NCBI GenBank assembly: GCA_018857735.1 | Contig: JABMCL010002439.1 | Span: forward strand, 62,001 to 126,000 | DNA length: 64,000 nucleotides | Origin: Alviniconcha marisindica | Taxonomy: Eukaryota; Mollusca; Gastropoda; Provannidae | Direction of reading: 5' to 3' | Notes under the pieces: generated by a model | The model's input: only the letters and a program-made list of their open reading frames with translations | Databases searched by the model: none | Told to the model about the DNA's origin: nothing | Shown here: positions 11,991-23,822 of the stretch, one piece after another | Layout of the letters: each line of letters begins with the position of its first letter | How positions within the stretch are numbered: the stretch's first letter is position 1 | Position numbers and translations under genes: made by a program

Positions 11991-12840
11991 GAAGGGACAA
12001 TGTAAATGAACATGTAGGTGGATGCTATTTTGGATAGCATTTATTTTATTACATCATCTTGTAATTTCTGTTAATAATTCTTTTCATTTATACGAGCTAA
12101 GACTTCTTTTCTGTGTATTATTTCAGTGTATTAGGTTGCAAAATTTACACACACGAAAGAAGGGAACATTATGCCACCAGGGGGTGTTTGCCACACCAGG
12201 CGACACAACTTGTTTGCTTTGTTAATCAATTATTCATTAATCTTGGCATACACCGGTCTTTTCTCCACAAACAGTGCAACAATTCTGATGCCAGTTCTGA
12301 CGTCATTTATTCCTGACATCACCATGCCCTTTCTAATAAAAACATATTGAAAAGTTGACTGCTAGTGCTATCTACTGTACACATTTCTTGATTTGTGTAC
12401 CATCTAGTTTTGTTGGCAAAATTTACACATACCACAGAAGCGAACATTCTCCTGGGGTAAGATTCGGTAAATATTTACTTGTACATCTCTTGACCGGTCA
12501 GCATGTCTATTTGGCCTTTATTTTCAGTCCTTTGCCCGCTTCAATAACTTTATCTAATATCTTATCTTGGACTGTGTGCTTACCGGAGTTGTCTGATTGG
12601 TTAAAATCTAAAAAAGGCCGACCCAAAACAGGCTATCGAGTGAAAGAAGTTCATAAAAAAGCAGTAAAAAGCACCATCCTGCGCACACAAAACATAATTC
12701 TGCGAAAAAATAAATTTTACTCTGTGAAGCCACTGTTCGAACAGGCATATAGCCCCCCACCAAATGCTTGGGGGCACATTTCTATGCTTGATTCAACTCA
12801 TCTTTTCGTCATATGTTTGTTCTTTCAAAAAGTTGCAAAG
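11990..12840 (+). repeat. Right domain of composite repeat, copy 1
   Basis: It starts 'aagcaggaagggacaatgta' and runs through 'ttggatagcatttatttta'. It is shared with 18235-18430 and 55990-56160, and further on with 56160-56350. The piece 12515-12775 also occurs inverted at 56829-57062. The open frame at 12355-12945 shows no recognisable protein features and I do not treat it as a gene. Confidence 0.75.
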
Positions 12841-15144
12841 ATATGCAACTTTTGGAAACTTGCAAACTTCTGCAATCATGTGAACCCATTTTTGGTGTTA
12901 CCATCCTGCAGTGCAACACCAAAAATACATTCAACTTTTTACTAAGGACTTTGTGCCATGTTACAATATTGTGGTAATAAATGGCATGCATTATAATGCC
13001 CAATAAAACCACCCTGTGGAGAAAAAAATCATTTTCACTTTTACTCCACATCTGCCAGATCTGGGTTTGTATATATGACACTTCCTGCTCATTTCATTTT
13101 CATGTGGGATCAAGGCCGTGACTTTTGCTTCAGCAAAAAGGTATGGGCCTACAACTTAATAATTACACAATGGAATGTAAGAGAATAGTACCATGTGAAA
13201 GATGAGAAAATTTCCAATCAGTTACATATAATCTTTGTGTGCTGACTTTGCTTTTATTCTAAACACACTGCATTGTGATGCATACCAGCGTGACGGTATT
13301 GTGAAATTTCAGACCTGGCCCCAAAAGTTGCATACTTCTGCAACTTTTTGTCATCACTTGCATCAAAAACTGGATTATTGATAAATAGCTAGGGCACTGA
13401 AAATTAAGCAAATGGTGCCACCAGAAAGATTTTCTATGTTTCCTATCTGGTTCAGATTATTCTGTTTTTAATCTGGCCACACCACACCATGTTGCAAACT
13501 TCTGTGACAAACAGCCAGTTTTGGGAAGCTGCTAAGTTCTCAAGAGAGGGTACCATCATGAATTGGCTAACTGATAAATATATACAACACCAAAGTTAAA
13601 ATTAACCATACCATAGTAAAGAGTGATGATTTTTTATTTTATTTATCAGTTCCATATACTGGATTGATTCATTTCTGTGTTGCATAGTTGTAAAAGATGT
13701 ACAATTTTTCACCCAATGTCAGATTTTTCTGCCTTGATTTTCGTCATCACACATGTCAAAAAATAGGTTGGGACTAAATAACAGCTGCAAATAAAAATTA
13801 TAATAATAACAACAGATGAAAGATGGAAAGTTAATCTATTCATTGCATATTCATGTTGATTTATTTACCATTTGGTTTCATCACATCAGACCTTGTTGCA
13901 AAGATACGCGACAAGTTGCAAAGTTTGGCACCTGCAAACCTAATGTTTCAAACTTCTGCAACTTGGAACTGGCACATTGGAATCTACTCGTGACCAATAT
14001 TATTCAGTTGATCATATTTTTGTGATAGTATGTTGTTTATGCTGCCTGTTTATTAGTTGATACGATTTATTGCTGGTCACAGCTGCCTCAGAAATAATAT
14101 CATAAACACACCTGCGCCAACATTGCCAGAATATAACTTTTTGATTGCCAAGTCAGCACATCGGGCTACTAAAACTTATTTAGTTGAGTCTGTAATCATA
14201 CAGAAGAAACTGTCTAGATCTAATGGCTAAATCTAATTCAAAATTAAACTTAGTACACAAATATGACACAGAGGCTTGCCTGCCTAACTACACATCCACC
14301 AGCTACTAGCTTACATGTATGTACTTGTGATTAGTGTTTTATTCTACCATCATAGCTATGTATAAGCAGCTATCTTACCCACACATGTTAATGGTCATTG
14401 ATCTACCTTTCTCATCAATAACAATATTTAAAAAAATCTTTTCAACTAATCAGATATGAAACCACAAAGCTGTTGGACTACCTACCAACAAAACCCTATA
14501 ATTGGCAGTGGCACACCAATTCTGATGGCCATATCACACCTGCTCATAAACAAACTTGTTTAATAACGTGCAATACTAATAGTCTTTCGACGCGTCTACC
14601 TGTATGGTCTCTAGACCCACAAAGTTGCCCGTTCATTAAATACAATTGTGCACCACACACATGCCCATTCAGGCTATTGTCTCCTAGCCCACCTGTCAGT
14701 TAATATGTCAAAAATAAATAATGAGCTAACCGCATGCCTGTACACTCAGGTAACAGTCATAAAACTACCCATTTATCCACACATGCGTTTTCTTGCTATT
14801 CTTTGCAGTTCACTGCAAACATGTCAGCACAGTTATGCCTCTCCCTATCCACAAACACCTATCCCAGCTGTCCACATACCTGTCTACTAAGGCACTAGTC
14901 TTTCTAGACTCTAATAGAAGGTGAGTATATAGATAGATCTTCATGATTAACCAGAAAGAAAGGATCAAGATGAACATGATCGGTGGGTATATAAACAGGT
15001 CTGTAAGTGGACAGGTAAGTTTACATATTAAGTTCGAAGAAATCATCAATTAGAGCTTTATGAACGGATAGACCTGTGGGTATGTCAACAAGTATGTGAG
15101 CGAACATCAGGCAGGCTTACATTGTTAGCTGTAATCATGGAGAT

Positions 15145-15199
15145 GTAAGTAAGTTGGTGTTTTATGCTCAGTCAACCGGTACGGTTATATCAGGGCGAG
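15145..15199 (-). mobile_element. 55-bp truncated retroposon with 11-bp TSD
   Basis: The insert contains gtaagtaagttggtgtttta and ends cagggcgag. It is flanked by perfect 11-bp repeats ATCATGGAGAT (15134-15144 and 15200-15210). Composite copy 1 lacks the insert near 7915-7930. On the minus strand it ends in a TTAC-repeat tail, so it is a 5'-truncated copy of the family at 34553-34960. Confidence 0.85.
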
Positions 15200-17964
15200 A
15201 TCATGGAGATACTACGGTAAATTATATGTAAAACATAAAGTGAGTGGATAGGTGGAGCTTTGCGGTTATCTGAAATGAAAGCATCAAAATGAACAGGTAG
15301 GCTGATGAACGGGTACAACTATTAGCCAGGTATCTGAGTCTTTGTGGTCATTCACCTTAATATAACCGTCCTCAATGACTGGGCGTAACAAAACATGTTA
15401 CCTACCTACCTTCATGGTTAGCCAGAAGGAAACAGAATCAATATGAACAGGTAGATTTATTTCTGAGTGGGTCTGTGGGTATATTGACCAGTAGATGAGT
15501 TGACAGATAAGTGTGTATGTTAAGCTGGAAGGAAAATAATGAATTGAACAGGTGGGTTAATAAACACATAAATCTGTGGATATGTAGAGCAAAAGTTGAG
15601 TGGGCAGGTAAATATTAGTGGTTAGCTGGAATTAAAGTATCAAAATGAATAGGTAGTTGAAGAACAGGTGCATTTATGGCCATGTGAAGGAGCAGTAGAG
15701 TCTGCAGGTAGGTCTTCATGGTTAACCAGTTACCAGAAGGAAAGCATCAAGATAAACACGTAGATTTCTTTCTGGGTAGATCTGTATATATGTAGAACAG
15801 TAGATGGGTGGATGGTTAATCAAAGAGGCAATTCAGAATGAATGCATGAAAATGAACGGGCAGAGTTTTTGAATGGGTGCATCTATGGACATGTAGACAG
15901 TTGATTTGGCAGGTGTGTCTTTGTGGTTAGCCACAAGCATCACAATTAACAGGTACATTCATTTTCTGGTGGGTCTGTCAGTAAGCAAAAAATCAGACAA
16001 GTTGACAAATGAGTGTGCATGTAAAGCCAGGTGAAAAAAATAAACAGAACTGGTAGGTTGATTAAAGGGTAAATCTACAAATATGTAGAACAACAGGTGA
16101 GAGGATAGGTAAGTAATAATGGTTTGTTGGAATGAAAGTATGAAAATGAACAGGCAGAGTCATGAACAGTTACATCTATGGGCAGGTACACAAGTAGTCG
16201 TGGTCACAGGTAGGTCTTTGTGGTTTGACAAAGGAGAAGCATGAAGATAAACAGGTAAATTTATTTTTGGATAGATCTGTGTACCCCAGTACATAAGTTG
16301 AAAGGTAACTGTGCACATTATGCTGAAAAGGAAGAAATAAATTGAACAGGTATACTGATGAAGAGGTACCCCTGTGTACATATAGAGCAGCAGAAACGTT
16401 AGCTGTTAATCAGAATGAAGACATGAAAATGACCAGGTAGGGTCATGAACGGGTACATCAATGGGCATGCACACAAGCAGCTGTGGTGACAGGTAGGTTT
16501 TTGTGGTTAGACAAAAGAGAAGGATGAAGACAAACAGGTAAATTTATTTTCAGGTAGATCTGTGTGTACACATACCCCAGCAGATAAGCTGAAAGGTAAT
16601 TGAGCATGTTATGCCGAAAAGGAACAAATAAACTGAACAGGTATACTGTTGAACAGGTACAGCTGTGGACATGTAGAACAGTAGAAACATTGACAGGTAG
16701 ACCGTAACAGTTAATCAGAATGGAAGAATGAACATGAACAGGTCATGAATGGGTACATCTGTGGGCAGGTACACAAGTAGTTGTGGTGACAGGTTGGTCT
16801 TTGTGGTTAGATAAAAGAGAAGCATGAAGATAAACAGGTAAATTTATTTTCGGGTAGATCTGTGTGTACATACCCCAGCAGATGAGTGGAAAGGTAACAG
16901 AGCATGTTATGCTGAAAAGGAAGAAATAAACTGAACAGGTATACTGATGAACAGGTATGTATATGTGGACATGTAGAGCAGTAGAAACGTTGATGGGTAG
17001 ATCTTAGCAGTTAATCAGAATAAAAGTATGAAAATGAACAGCTAGGGTCATGTACAGGTACATCTATGAGCATGTACACAAGTAGTTGTAGTGACAGGTA
17101 GCGCTTTGTGGTTAGACAAAAGAAATGCATGAAGATAAACAGGTTGATTTATTTTAGGGGTAGGTATATGTGCATGTACCCCAGTGGATGAGTTGAAAAG
17201 TAATTGTGCATGTAATGCCAAAAAGGAACAATTAAACTGAACAGGTATGCTGATGAATGTGGACGTGTAGAGCTGTAGAAACACAGATGGATAGATCTTA
17301 GCGGTTAATCAGAATGAAAGTATGAAAATGAACAGGTAGGGTCATGTACGGGTACATCTATGGGCATGTACACAAGTAGTTGTGGTGACAGGTAGGTCTT
17401 TGTGGTTAGATAAAAGAGAAGCATAAAGATGAACAGATTTATTTTTGGGTAGGTCTGTGTGTATGTAGCCCAGTAGATGAGTTGAAAGGTAATTGTGCAT
17501 GTTATGCCACAAAGGAAGAATTAAACTGAACAGGCATACTGATGAATGAATATATCTGTGGACATGTAGATGATGATGATGAAGTGATGCTTAATGTCCT
17601 CAGATGTCAGCTGACATATTAGGGACAAGTTGTGACCAATGCCGAAGCATGGTGCAATAATTCTTTATGTCCACAGAAACCAGAAGGCTCGTTAGGACGG
17701 ACAGCCCAGGATGGCCGCCTCGACTCTCACACAGCTCCTGAACTATGAGGACATGTAGAAACATTGATGGGTAGGTTAATCGAAATAGAAGTATGAAAAA
17801 GAACAGGTAGGGTTATGAACGGGTACATCTATCGACATGTAAATGAGTAGTAGAGTCAAGAAGCAGGTCTTTGTAGTAGGGTAGCCTAAAAGGAAAGCAT
17901 TAAAGTAAACAGGTAGATTTATCTCCAGTCATTAAAATGAATGGTTAAGTATGTTAAATGGGTA

Positions 17965-18025
17965 AGCAAGTAAGTAACTTGGTGTTTTACGCCCAATCAA
18001 CCAGTGCGGTTATATCAGGTCGATG
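17965..18025 (-). mobile_element. 61-bp truncated retroposon with 13-bp TSD
   Basis: Same family as 15145-15199. The flanking 13-bp repeats TGTTAAATGGGTA (17952-17964 and 18026-18038) are identical. Composite copy 3 shows the uninterrupted sequence near 55850-55870. The minus-strand TTAC tail marks the 3' end. Confidence 0.87.
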
Positions 18026-18435
18026 TGTTAAATGGGTATATCTGTGGACATGTAGACTCCTAGCTGAGGCAACAGGTAGTACATCTGTGGACATGTAGGC
18101 TCCTAGCTGAGGCAACATGTAGGTCTTTGATCATGGCTAGCCAGAAGTGAAGCATCAAGATGAACAGGTAGATTTATTTTCGTGTATCCCTATGGGTACG
18201 AAGACCAATAGACGAATTGACAGGTAACTTCATGTTAAGCAGGAAGGGACAATGTAAATGAACATGTAGGTTGACACCATTTTGGATAGCATTTATTTTA
18301 TTACATCATCTTGTAATTTATGTTAATAATTCTTCATTTATATGGCTTAAAACTTCTTTTCCACGTATTGCACAAATCTCTTATTTTAGTGTGTTTGGTT
18401 ACCAAATTTACACACATGTAAGAAGGGACCATAAA

Positions 18436-18885
18436 GGGTTGTGCTCATTGCAAAAATTTGCGTAAATGTTACATTTTTCAGGTGCCGTATGCATTTGGGC
18501 CACACTGCTGAGTCACCGTATGCAAAACGACTAGCACTGATTGATTGAACAGGTTATGATTCCTGGTGGCTGTTGTGTCACACAGACTAGGTCTACTTGC
18601 AAACTCCATGTCATCTCAGCCGTGGCTACACACTCCTGCCCGGCACGCACTACAAGTCTAGTCAATGAAGGGCAGAATCTGGACGATGAAATAAACACAC
18701 ATGCTGCCATAATTTTTGGTCTGTAAGGCAATAACCACCCCCCCCCCCCCCCCCCCCCCCCCCCAACACCTAAAATCTGATCCATGCGTCTTATAGTCGG
18801 TAGTGCCCTGTCCGTCCTAGAATAAAATTTGCATACTTTTCTGAAGAACGACAATGTCACAATGATTTATCTGAACCAAATCCTA
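18436..18885 (-). mobile_element. Inverted partial copy of the CAGGGGT-type TIR element
   Basis: The sequence is the reverse of the right part of 54739-55784: it begins at the TIR-like ggttgtgctcattgcaaaaa and runs inwards through the 'atgacatggagtttgcaagtaga' block. A poly-C tract (18738-18764) lies inside. It abuts composite copy 2 without a clear target duplication. Confidence 0.65.
18738..18764. repeat. poly-C tract
   Basis: About 27 C in a row, inside the inverted TIR-element fragment. Confidence 0.95.
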
Positions 18886-19350
18886 ACTGAAAACACTCTC
18901 CTTGTTTGTATTTTGTTCTCTGTTGACATCCTGTGTTGTTGAAGGTGGGCAAAGTAGTGTTTAAAAAAAAAATCAAAATCAACATGATTACAAACATCAG
19001 CTATTACAACAGATGACCACAGCCATGCCCAGGTCAGTTGCAAAGATTCTATTTTGATTACATGGACATACCCACAGAAATTATAACATTCATGTACTGA
19101 ACAATTCTCAGCACCACGGTCACTAAATTAAAGGAGCGTTTGTGTTGGAATAGCCAATGTCTGTCACACATGTTTTTTTACTTTTGCGCAGAAACTATTG
19201 ACATTGTCTTGCTCTTTCACACAAAGATGACTTAATATATCATATATGTCCTTCCAAAAATTGCACATCTCATTCTGACATTGACTTTTTTCAACCACTT
19301 CTGTCCCCTTTCCTTGCACACCTTTTGGCACTTACTCATATATCAGTTAC
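18885..19350 (+). repeat. Dispersed repeat D, first copy
   Basis: It is similar over about 400 bp to 46270-46650 in the same orientation. Shared anchors are 'tgtttgtattttgttctctg', 'attttgattaca' and 'ttgcacaccttttggcactt'. No coding potential or ends were recognised. Confidence 0.7.
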
Positions 19351-19524
19351 ACTTACAGAGGAATAGACGACTCCACTCCTGTCAGTCAAAGCAGACACAC
19401 CCTTAGATTTCAGCCAATCGCGTGCCGCAGCATAATGAGGTGCCCACGTGTTTTGACAAGGCCTGAAATCGCCTGGCAAGCTTTCGTGCCAGACACTGCA
19501 AGTGGTCAGTTGGCAGTGTTCGAC

Positions 19525-19760
19525 ATGGCAGGAAAGAAACCAGGAAAACTGAATTGTTGCTATGGCCAGTGTAAGTCAGACGAGTGATACCCTGACAAAT
19601 GTGCAGGTGTCACATTCTAGCCACTTCCGAAGCCAAAAACAAGGCTGAAAGATTGTAAAGCTTGGATCAAGGCTGTGGTCGACCCCTTGATCAACAAAAC
19701 CCGAGCGTGATAACAAAGAACTACTACATGTGTTCCAAGATAAGTCAGCCTTAGAAAAAA
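19525..19760 (+). pseudogene. THAP-domain pseudogene
   Basis: The frame opened by ATG at 19525 reads MAGKKPGKLNCCYGQCKSDE, a stop, YPDKCAGVTF, a stop, PLPKPKTRLKDCKAWIKAVV. This matches the N-terminus of THAP-type C2CH zinc fingers (a C..C pair, a SDxRYxD-like segment, GVxFxPxPKPK, then LxxCxxWI). After a frameshift, YYMCSK corresponds to the distal VCSKHF segment, with the usual histidine position changed. The first in-frame stop (TGA at 19585-19587) is one change from CGA; the second is TAG at 19618-19620. THAP fingers occur in P-element-type transposases and in domesticated host proteins, and I cannot tell which this came from. Confidence 0.75.
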
Positions 19761-20870
19761 AACGTACGATCCAGTTAATGTATGCATGCGTTCGGTTTTC
19801 TCTTTTGTAAGCTGTCAAAGTCAATGATTGTGTGCATGTGGTGGAAGTATAATTATTAGTGTAGGACTACATGGCTAAACACAAAATACGTGCCGTATAA
19901 AGGCCGAAATATTGTTCATTCACTTGGAACATTGCATTATCGGTTTAATAATAGTGTGTGTGTGGGGGGGGGGGGGGGGGTGCGTGCGTGCACGCACTAC
20001 GGTAAAAAATCTTAAAATTCAGAGGAGGTTTTCAGTGGTGATATAATTGATGGCATACTACTCACATTTAGATGCTCGTTACACTGAATATATTATATTG
20101 AGGAACTAAGCAGTAATGAGAGTTTTGGCTGAAAATAAAGTGCTTTTAATTTGTCAATAATTCTCTACACGGCTCTAGTAAAACCAAAACAAAAATGTGT
20201 AGGCATGCTCATGCAGACTACCAATAACTGCTGCATAAACTGTGAAAGGCAGACATACTGCCATACACCGATCGACTGGCATACTATGAAACAGAGACAG
20301 ACAGGTAGACAGACAGAGCACTTACAGACACACAACCACACTGAAACCGTGGGACACACACACTCACACACACACACGCACACACGCACGCACGCACGCA
20401 CACATCACACATCACACAAAAACACACACACACACACACACACACACTGTACTGTGTGGCATGCCGGCTAAATCAGTGAAATATCCTTCCTACCTGTTCT
20501 GACGCTTGTTATACAGTAAAATCCAACTTGACAGTGACATTCCACAGGGAAAAGTATCCAACGTTAAGTGTGCTCACAATGATAATAATATGTCACAAGT
20601 TCAGTCCCAGTTTCTAAGTAAATATGAACAGTATGTATAATAAATGACCGAGCGGTAGCCAAACGTTTTACTGTATCACTTATCAAAGGCATGGTGCTTT
20701 CAATTATATATTTCTCTTGCAGGTCTGGAGTAACTTGTAGAAAGTGATCTGTCATAGTCAGCCTAAATTTCTGTTCAGCATTAATTAAATTTCATTAATT
20801 TAATTCTGCTAAACTAACACATGAAGAAATCTGCGTATAACAGAAGCAACACAAAAATTAACCCCAATCC
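19760..20870. other. Intron sequence with microsatellites
   Basis: It contains a G-run with gtgcgtgc repeats (19964-19995) and a long CA-rich microsatellite (20354-20447). No gene is seen; the open frames over the CA run are low-complexity artefacts. Confidence 0.6.
20354..20447. repeat. CA microsatellite
   Basis: An interrupted (CA)n run with cgca interruptions, about 90 bp. Confidence 0.95.
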
Positions 20871-20929
20871 CTGTGGCTATAACTGCACTGTCACAAATAT
20901 AGAAGTAACACTGCCGTCTACCATCACCT

Positions 20930-21440
20930 CTTGTATTGCTGCTTCTCTCCACTGCTAGGCCGGAGTTGGAGTTCGCTAGTTTCTAACTGTTCTGTGTAGA
21001 GGGGGGTGTAATCTGGCACTCCCAACTGTCAGAGGTCTTGACCATCTGGGCTTTGGTCTTGACAAAACCTGGACCACTGCAGGAGAGAGGTTGGAAGTGT
21101 CTGTTTGGGTTACTAATTGCTTTGGCAAGCTGGAACCCATTTCACCCTCCCTGGGATGTAAACTGTCCCCTCCCTTTCCCATCTGACCAAGGAGGGCTGC
21201 AGACCATGTATATTATCAACACAGGGTCCTGTGTCTCAAAAGACCGCTTTGACCTTTGGGTGAATTTTCTCTCACCAAAACCAAAGCCCGTCTATTTTAA
21301 AATAGGCGGGCTTTGACCAAAACACAACAGCGACAGGTCTCTCAGGTCTCTCAGCGGCAAGAGATCGAGAGTACTTTTGGATTCGGCTGCAGCCATCTTT
21401 TCGGTTCGCTTGCCAGAGGGGCGGAGCTTACGGCTGGAAG
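20930..21440. other. Less AT-rich block containing a 32-bp palindrome
   Basis: This 500-bp block is visibly richer in G and C than its surroundings. It carries the palindrome 21283-21314: aaagcccgtctatttt followed directly by its reverse complement with one mismatch. No coding similarity was recognised. It lies in the large GPS2 intron, about 150 bp from the exon at 21587-21740, and could be an old element or a conserved regulatory segment. Confidence 0.45.
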
Positions 21441-21586
21441 CGGTGCGTTGTGGAGTGGTCTATTGCCCCCAAGCAAAAAAGAATGAGTGTGAGTGACAGC
21501 ACAAAGGATGGATGCATGTTGTTCTGAATAGAAGCCTCACATTGCCTTTTTTTTTTTTTTTTAAGGTAACGAGGTAGAAGACTCAC

Positions 21587-21740
21587 TGAAGTCAGAGGAG
21601 GGGGCATGCTGAGCATACAGATGAGATGATGGTCCTGGCTTGCCAGCACTATAACCATACTTGCTGTCACTATGGTAACTGCTCTGAAAGGTGGAAGAGG
21701 GTGGTGGAGAGGGAGAACGTGCACGTTTCACTGCCGCCTG
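21587..21740 (-). CDS. GPS2: GPS2 internal exon
   Basis: This 154-bp exon encodes 51 residues beginning QAAVKRARSPSPPPSS, then a Ser/Tyr/Gly-rich stretch (YHSDSKYGYSAGKPG) and ending SSDF. The acceptor is gtttcag and the donor GTGAGT. It starts in phase 0, continuous with the exon at 23823-23949, and leaves one base for the next exon. Without splicing, the frame would read only about nine more codons to a stop next to a poly-T run, so splicing is the better reading. The basic RARSP stretch followed by disordered sequence suits the proline/serine-rich central part of GPS2. No enzymatic domain is expected here. Confidence 0.85.
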
Positions 21741-22159
21741 CTGAAACAAGCACAAAGTAATCTGACTATTAAAAACACTGTAAACAATATGCTATTTGAA
21801 CACTGTGGTACAAGCAAGGACTTCTGCTAGCTAGTTTTGGTTTGCTGCTGCAACTTAAAATGCAAGTCTAATTTTTGATTTGATATTTAATCCTCAGTCA
21901 ACCACAAACGGTCACATCATGGCAAAACACGTCATTGAGGCAGCAGATGAAGCATGTAAAGACTTCAGGCTTAAGAGAGATAACCTATGACTGTATGAAT
22001 ATGATAGCTGTGGATTCTGAGCAGTCAACCTTATTTCTGCTTCTAAGTACCCACTGTAGAGTACTTCAAGTCTAAATCTTTGCCCACATCAAATCTGAAT
22101 GTAGAACTGACGAAACTTACGTACACTGACAAAACATACACAAACATCAAACACAAATT

Positions 22160-22290
22160 TTTGAAGTTAGTCCATTCAATATAACCCCTGTTGAAAGAGC
22201 ACATAAGGCTCAGACATGCTGGTATCATTGACCATTCTGTCTAATTTATTAATACCAGATTAAAGAAAAAAAAGAGGAATGGATAGAAAC
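22160..22290 (-). repeat. Fragment of the TTAC-tailed retroposon family
   Basis: Similar to 34840-34965 and 59580-59690, with anchors 'gagcacataaggct', 'gaccattctgtctaattta' and 'aaagaggaatggat'. The tail region is missing. Confidence 0.7.
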
Positions 22291-22516
22291 AATCCTTAAA
22301 ATAAAAAAATAAAAAATGCACAATGAGATCCAAACATAAGAAACTGAAAGGTTAAAAAGAACGCTAGTTCATATGGCGAAACACAAAATTATAATTTTTG
22401 GGGTAAGCCCCTTTTTCAAGCTACAAAATGCACTGAAATAACAGTTAAATGGTGAAAACTGAGATGTAGAATACAAATCTCACCCATTTCAGCTAATGCA
22501 TGTATCTGTATATTTG

Positions 22517-22518
<2 letters not shown>

Positions 22519-22566
<48 letters not shown>
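22519..22566. repeat. TG microsatellite
   Basis: About 48 bp of uninterrupted TG. Confidence 0.95.
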
Positions 22567-22570
<4 letters not shown>

Positions 22571-22614
22571 GGTGGAGAGGAGGGGGAGAGAGAGTGTGTG
22601 TGCGATGAAATGAG

Positions 22615-22690
22615 CATATCCTTATGTTTTTGTTAAGCGCTCTGGGCTCTTATGAGATAAGGTGCCATAAAAAATCTATGATTATTAATG
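22615..22690 (+). mobile_element. LINE/SINE-type 3' end
   Basis: The segment 'gttaagcgctctgggctctt' followed by 'aaggtgccataaaaaatcta' and an AT-rich tail has the form of CR1/L2-type 3' ends and of SINEs that copy them. Only about 75 bp is recognisable. Confidence 0.5.
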
Positions 22691-23429
22691 GAGTGCAATT
22701 AGGAATTGTATAGATGCAAACATAAAGCACAAAAAACAAAAACAAAATTCTGTTGTCAAAGCTGCAACATCTGTAATGAAGAAAAGGAAAACATTTCACC
22801 ATACAATGTCAGGTTAAACACCAGCGTATCATAATCCCAAATTTTAACTTTCATGCTCTGATATTTACCTCTGGGTGAATGTGGGCAGAGAGTCTGTTCT
22901 TTGCCTTGTAATAAGAGTTGTAATGCATACTAAACCTTTTCAAAGAAAGTAGCTATCTTAAACTTCTAACAAAGTTCTAATAAACACTTAAAGATCAAAA
23001 CATTGTAGTATTTACACTGTATTATAAGATCAAAATAGCATGATTTTTTTTTTTTTAATTTAGAAGTCCTTTTTGATTTCATTTTCTCACAAAAATGATC
23101 AACAACTTAGTGATGGGAAAGAAAGCCAAATTCTGTGACTCTGTAAATCAGGCTCCTGCCAGAACAATCACACCCATGCAAATTCCAATGCACAGTAACT
23201 TTATATTAACATGTGTTCATGTATTAGTTAGATCAACTTGGCAAGTGTCAATAAGTCAAAGGTGGAACGAAGACAGAGGTAACTGTGAACCAAACAAAAT
23301 TTTGGTTGGCTATTGTTCTAGATGTAAATCATTTAAGCACATAATGTCATTTCTGTGTTGTTTGTTACAAAAGTCTGAGTCAGTGGTTCAGAAGAGAGTG
23401 TCCAGACAAACGCTGAAATTGTGAACATT

Positions 23430-23690
23430 TGCTCCGACCTTGACCCTGAACCCAGCAATCCAGTATTTTCACTGGACACTTTGGCTTATGAAGACCTAGC
23501 ACCACATTAAGTTTGGTTGTAAAAGAAGATATAGCAGAAACAGTCATTCTTTGATTATATTTATAAAGTCTTCACTGTGACCTTGACCCTGAAAATAGCA
23601 ACCCATCTTTTCTGCTTGACACTCTACCCCATGCAATGTTGCACCACAATACCAAGTTTGATTACGAAAGGTTGGGCATTTCAAAAAACA
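23430..23690 (+). repeat. Two imperfect units with 'tgaccttgaccctgaa'
   Basis: Two units of roughly 140 bp share 'gaccttgaccctgaa', a central 'ttt.c..gacact' and 'accaagtttggttg'-like ends. Fragments of the same 'agtttggttg.aaagatat' motif occur near 26355, 29745 and 46840, so it is a dispersed repeat. Confidence 0.6.
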
Positions 23691-23822
23691 TCTTCTGGGC
23701 AAAGCCTGGACAAAGACAGACAGGACATGGTGATTCCAGTATACCATTACCACCCCATACCTTGTCACTGGATTTTAAAAAAAAAGATATGGACAGCAAC
23801 ATAGAGATATGGACTGACTGAC

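Larger units (their letters stand above)
3765..13135 (+). repeat. Composite repeat, copy 1
   Basis: This is the longest copy of a large composite repeat. Order: left end (3765-4110, also at 43365-43700); left domain with the 'gttgcaaacttctg' motif and a 425-bp tandem duplication (4110-5930); a hAT-like insertion (5936-6818); middle domain (6819-7690); about 300-bp tandem array (7690-11990); right domain (11990-13135), whose last 230 bp recur at 43720-43940. The same blocks recur in the same order at 13140-18430 and 47090-56350. No long open frame spans it and no convincing terminal inverted repeats were seen. Its transposition class is unknown; it may be a non-autonomous element or a segmental repeat. 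Confidence 0.75.
14920..18260 (+). repeat. Array 2: about 300-bp tandem units
   Basis: Same higher-order repeat as array 1, about 10-11 units. It is interrupted by two tiny retroposons (15145-15199 and 17965-18025) and by about 170 bp of unrelated sequence at roughly 17570-17750. Several units carry the same minus-strand open frame (for example 16160-16381 and 17048-17284). Confidence 0.9.
13140..18435 (+). repeat. Composite repeat, copy 2
   Basis: This copy begins at the block equivalent to 4555 of copy 1 (gcttaata, then gagaatagtaccatgt) and follows copy 1 head-to-tail. Blocks equivalent to 5065-5900, 6820-7690, the tandem array and the start of the right domain follow in order. It lacks the hAT-like insertions of copies 1 and 3, so it provides empty sites for both. 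It is cut off on the right by an inverted partial copy of a TIR element at about 18436. Confidence 0.8.
21741..23822. other. 2.1-kb GPS2 intron
   Basis: It contains a fragment of the TTAC-tailed retroposon family (22160-22290), a TG microsatellite (22519-22566), a LINE-like 3' end (22620-22690) and a repeated 'tgaccttgaccctgaa' block (23430-23690). The remainder is AT-rich without recognisable features. Confidence 0.6.

Noticed and set aside
12355..12945. 196-codon open frame as a gene
   Set aside because: It lies in the repeated right domain; the equivalent copies are broken and no protein family is recognisable.
7690..18260. CRISPR-like regularly spaced repeats
   Set aside because: Units are homologous along their whole 300 bp; there are no unique spacers and the context is eukaryotic.
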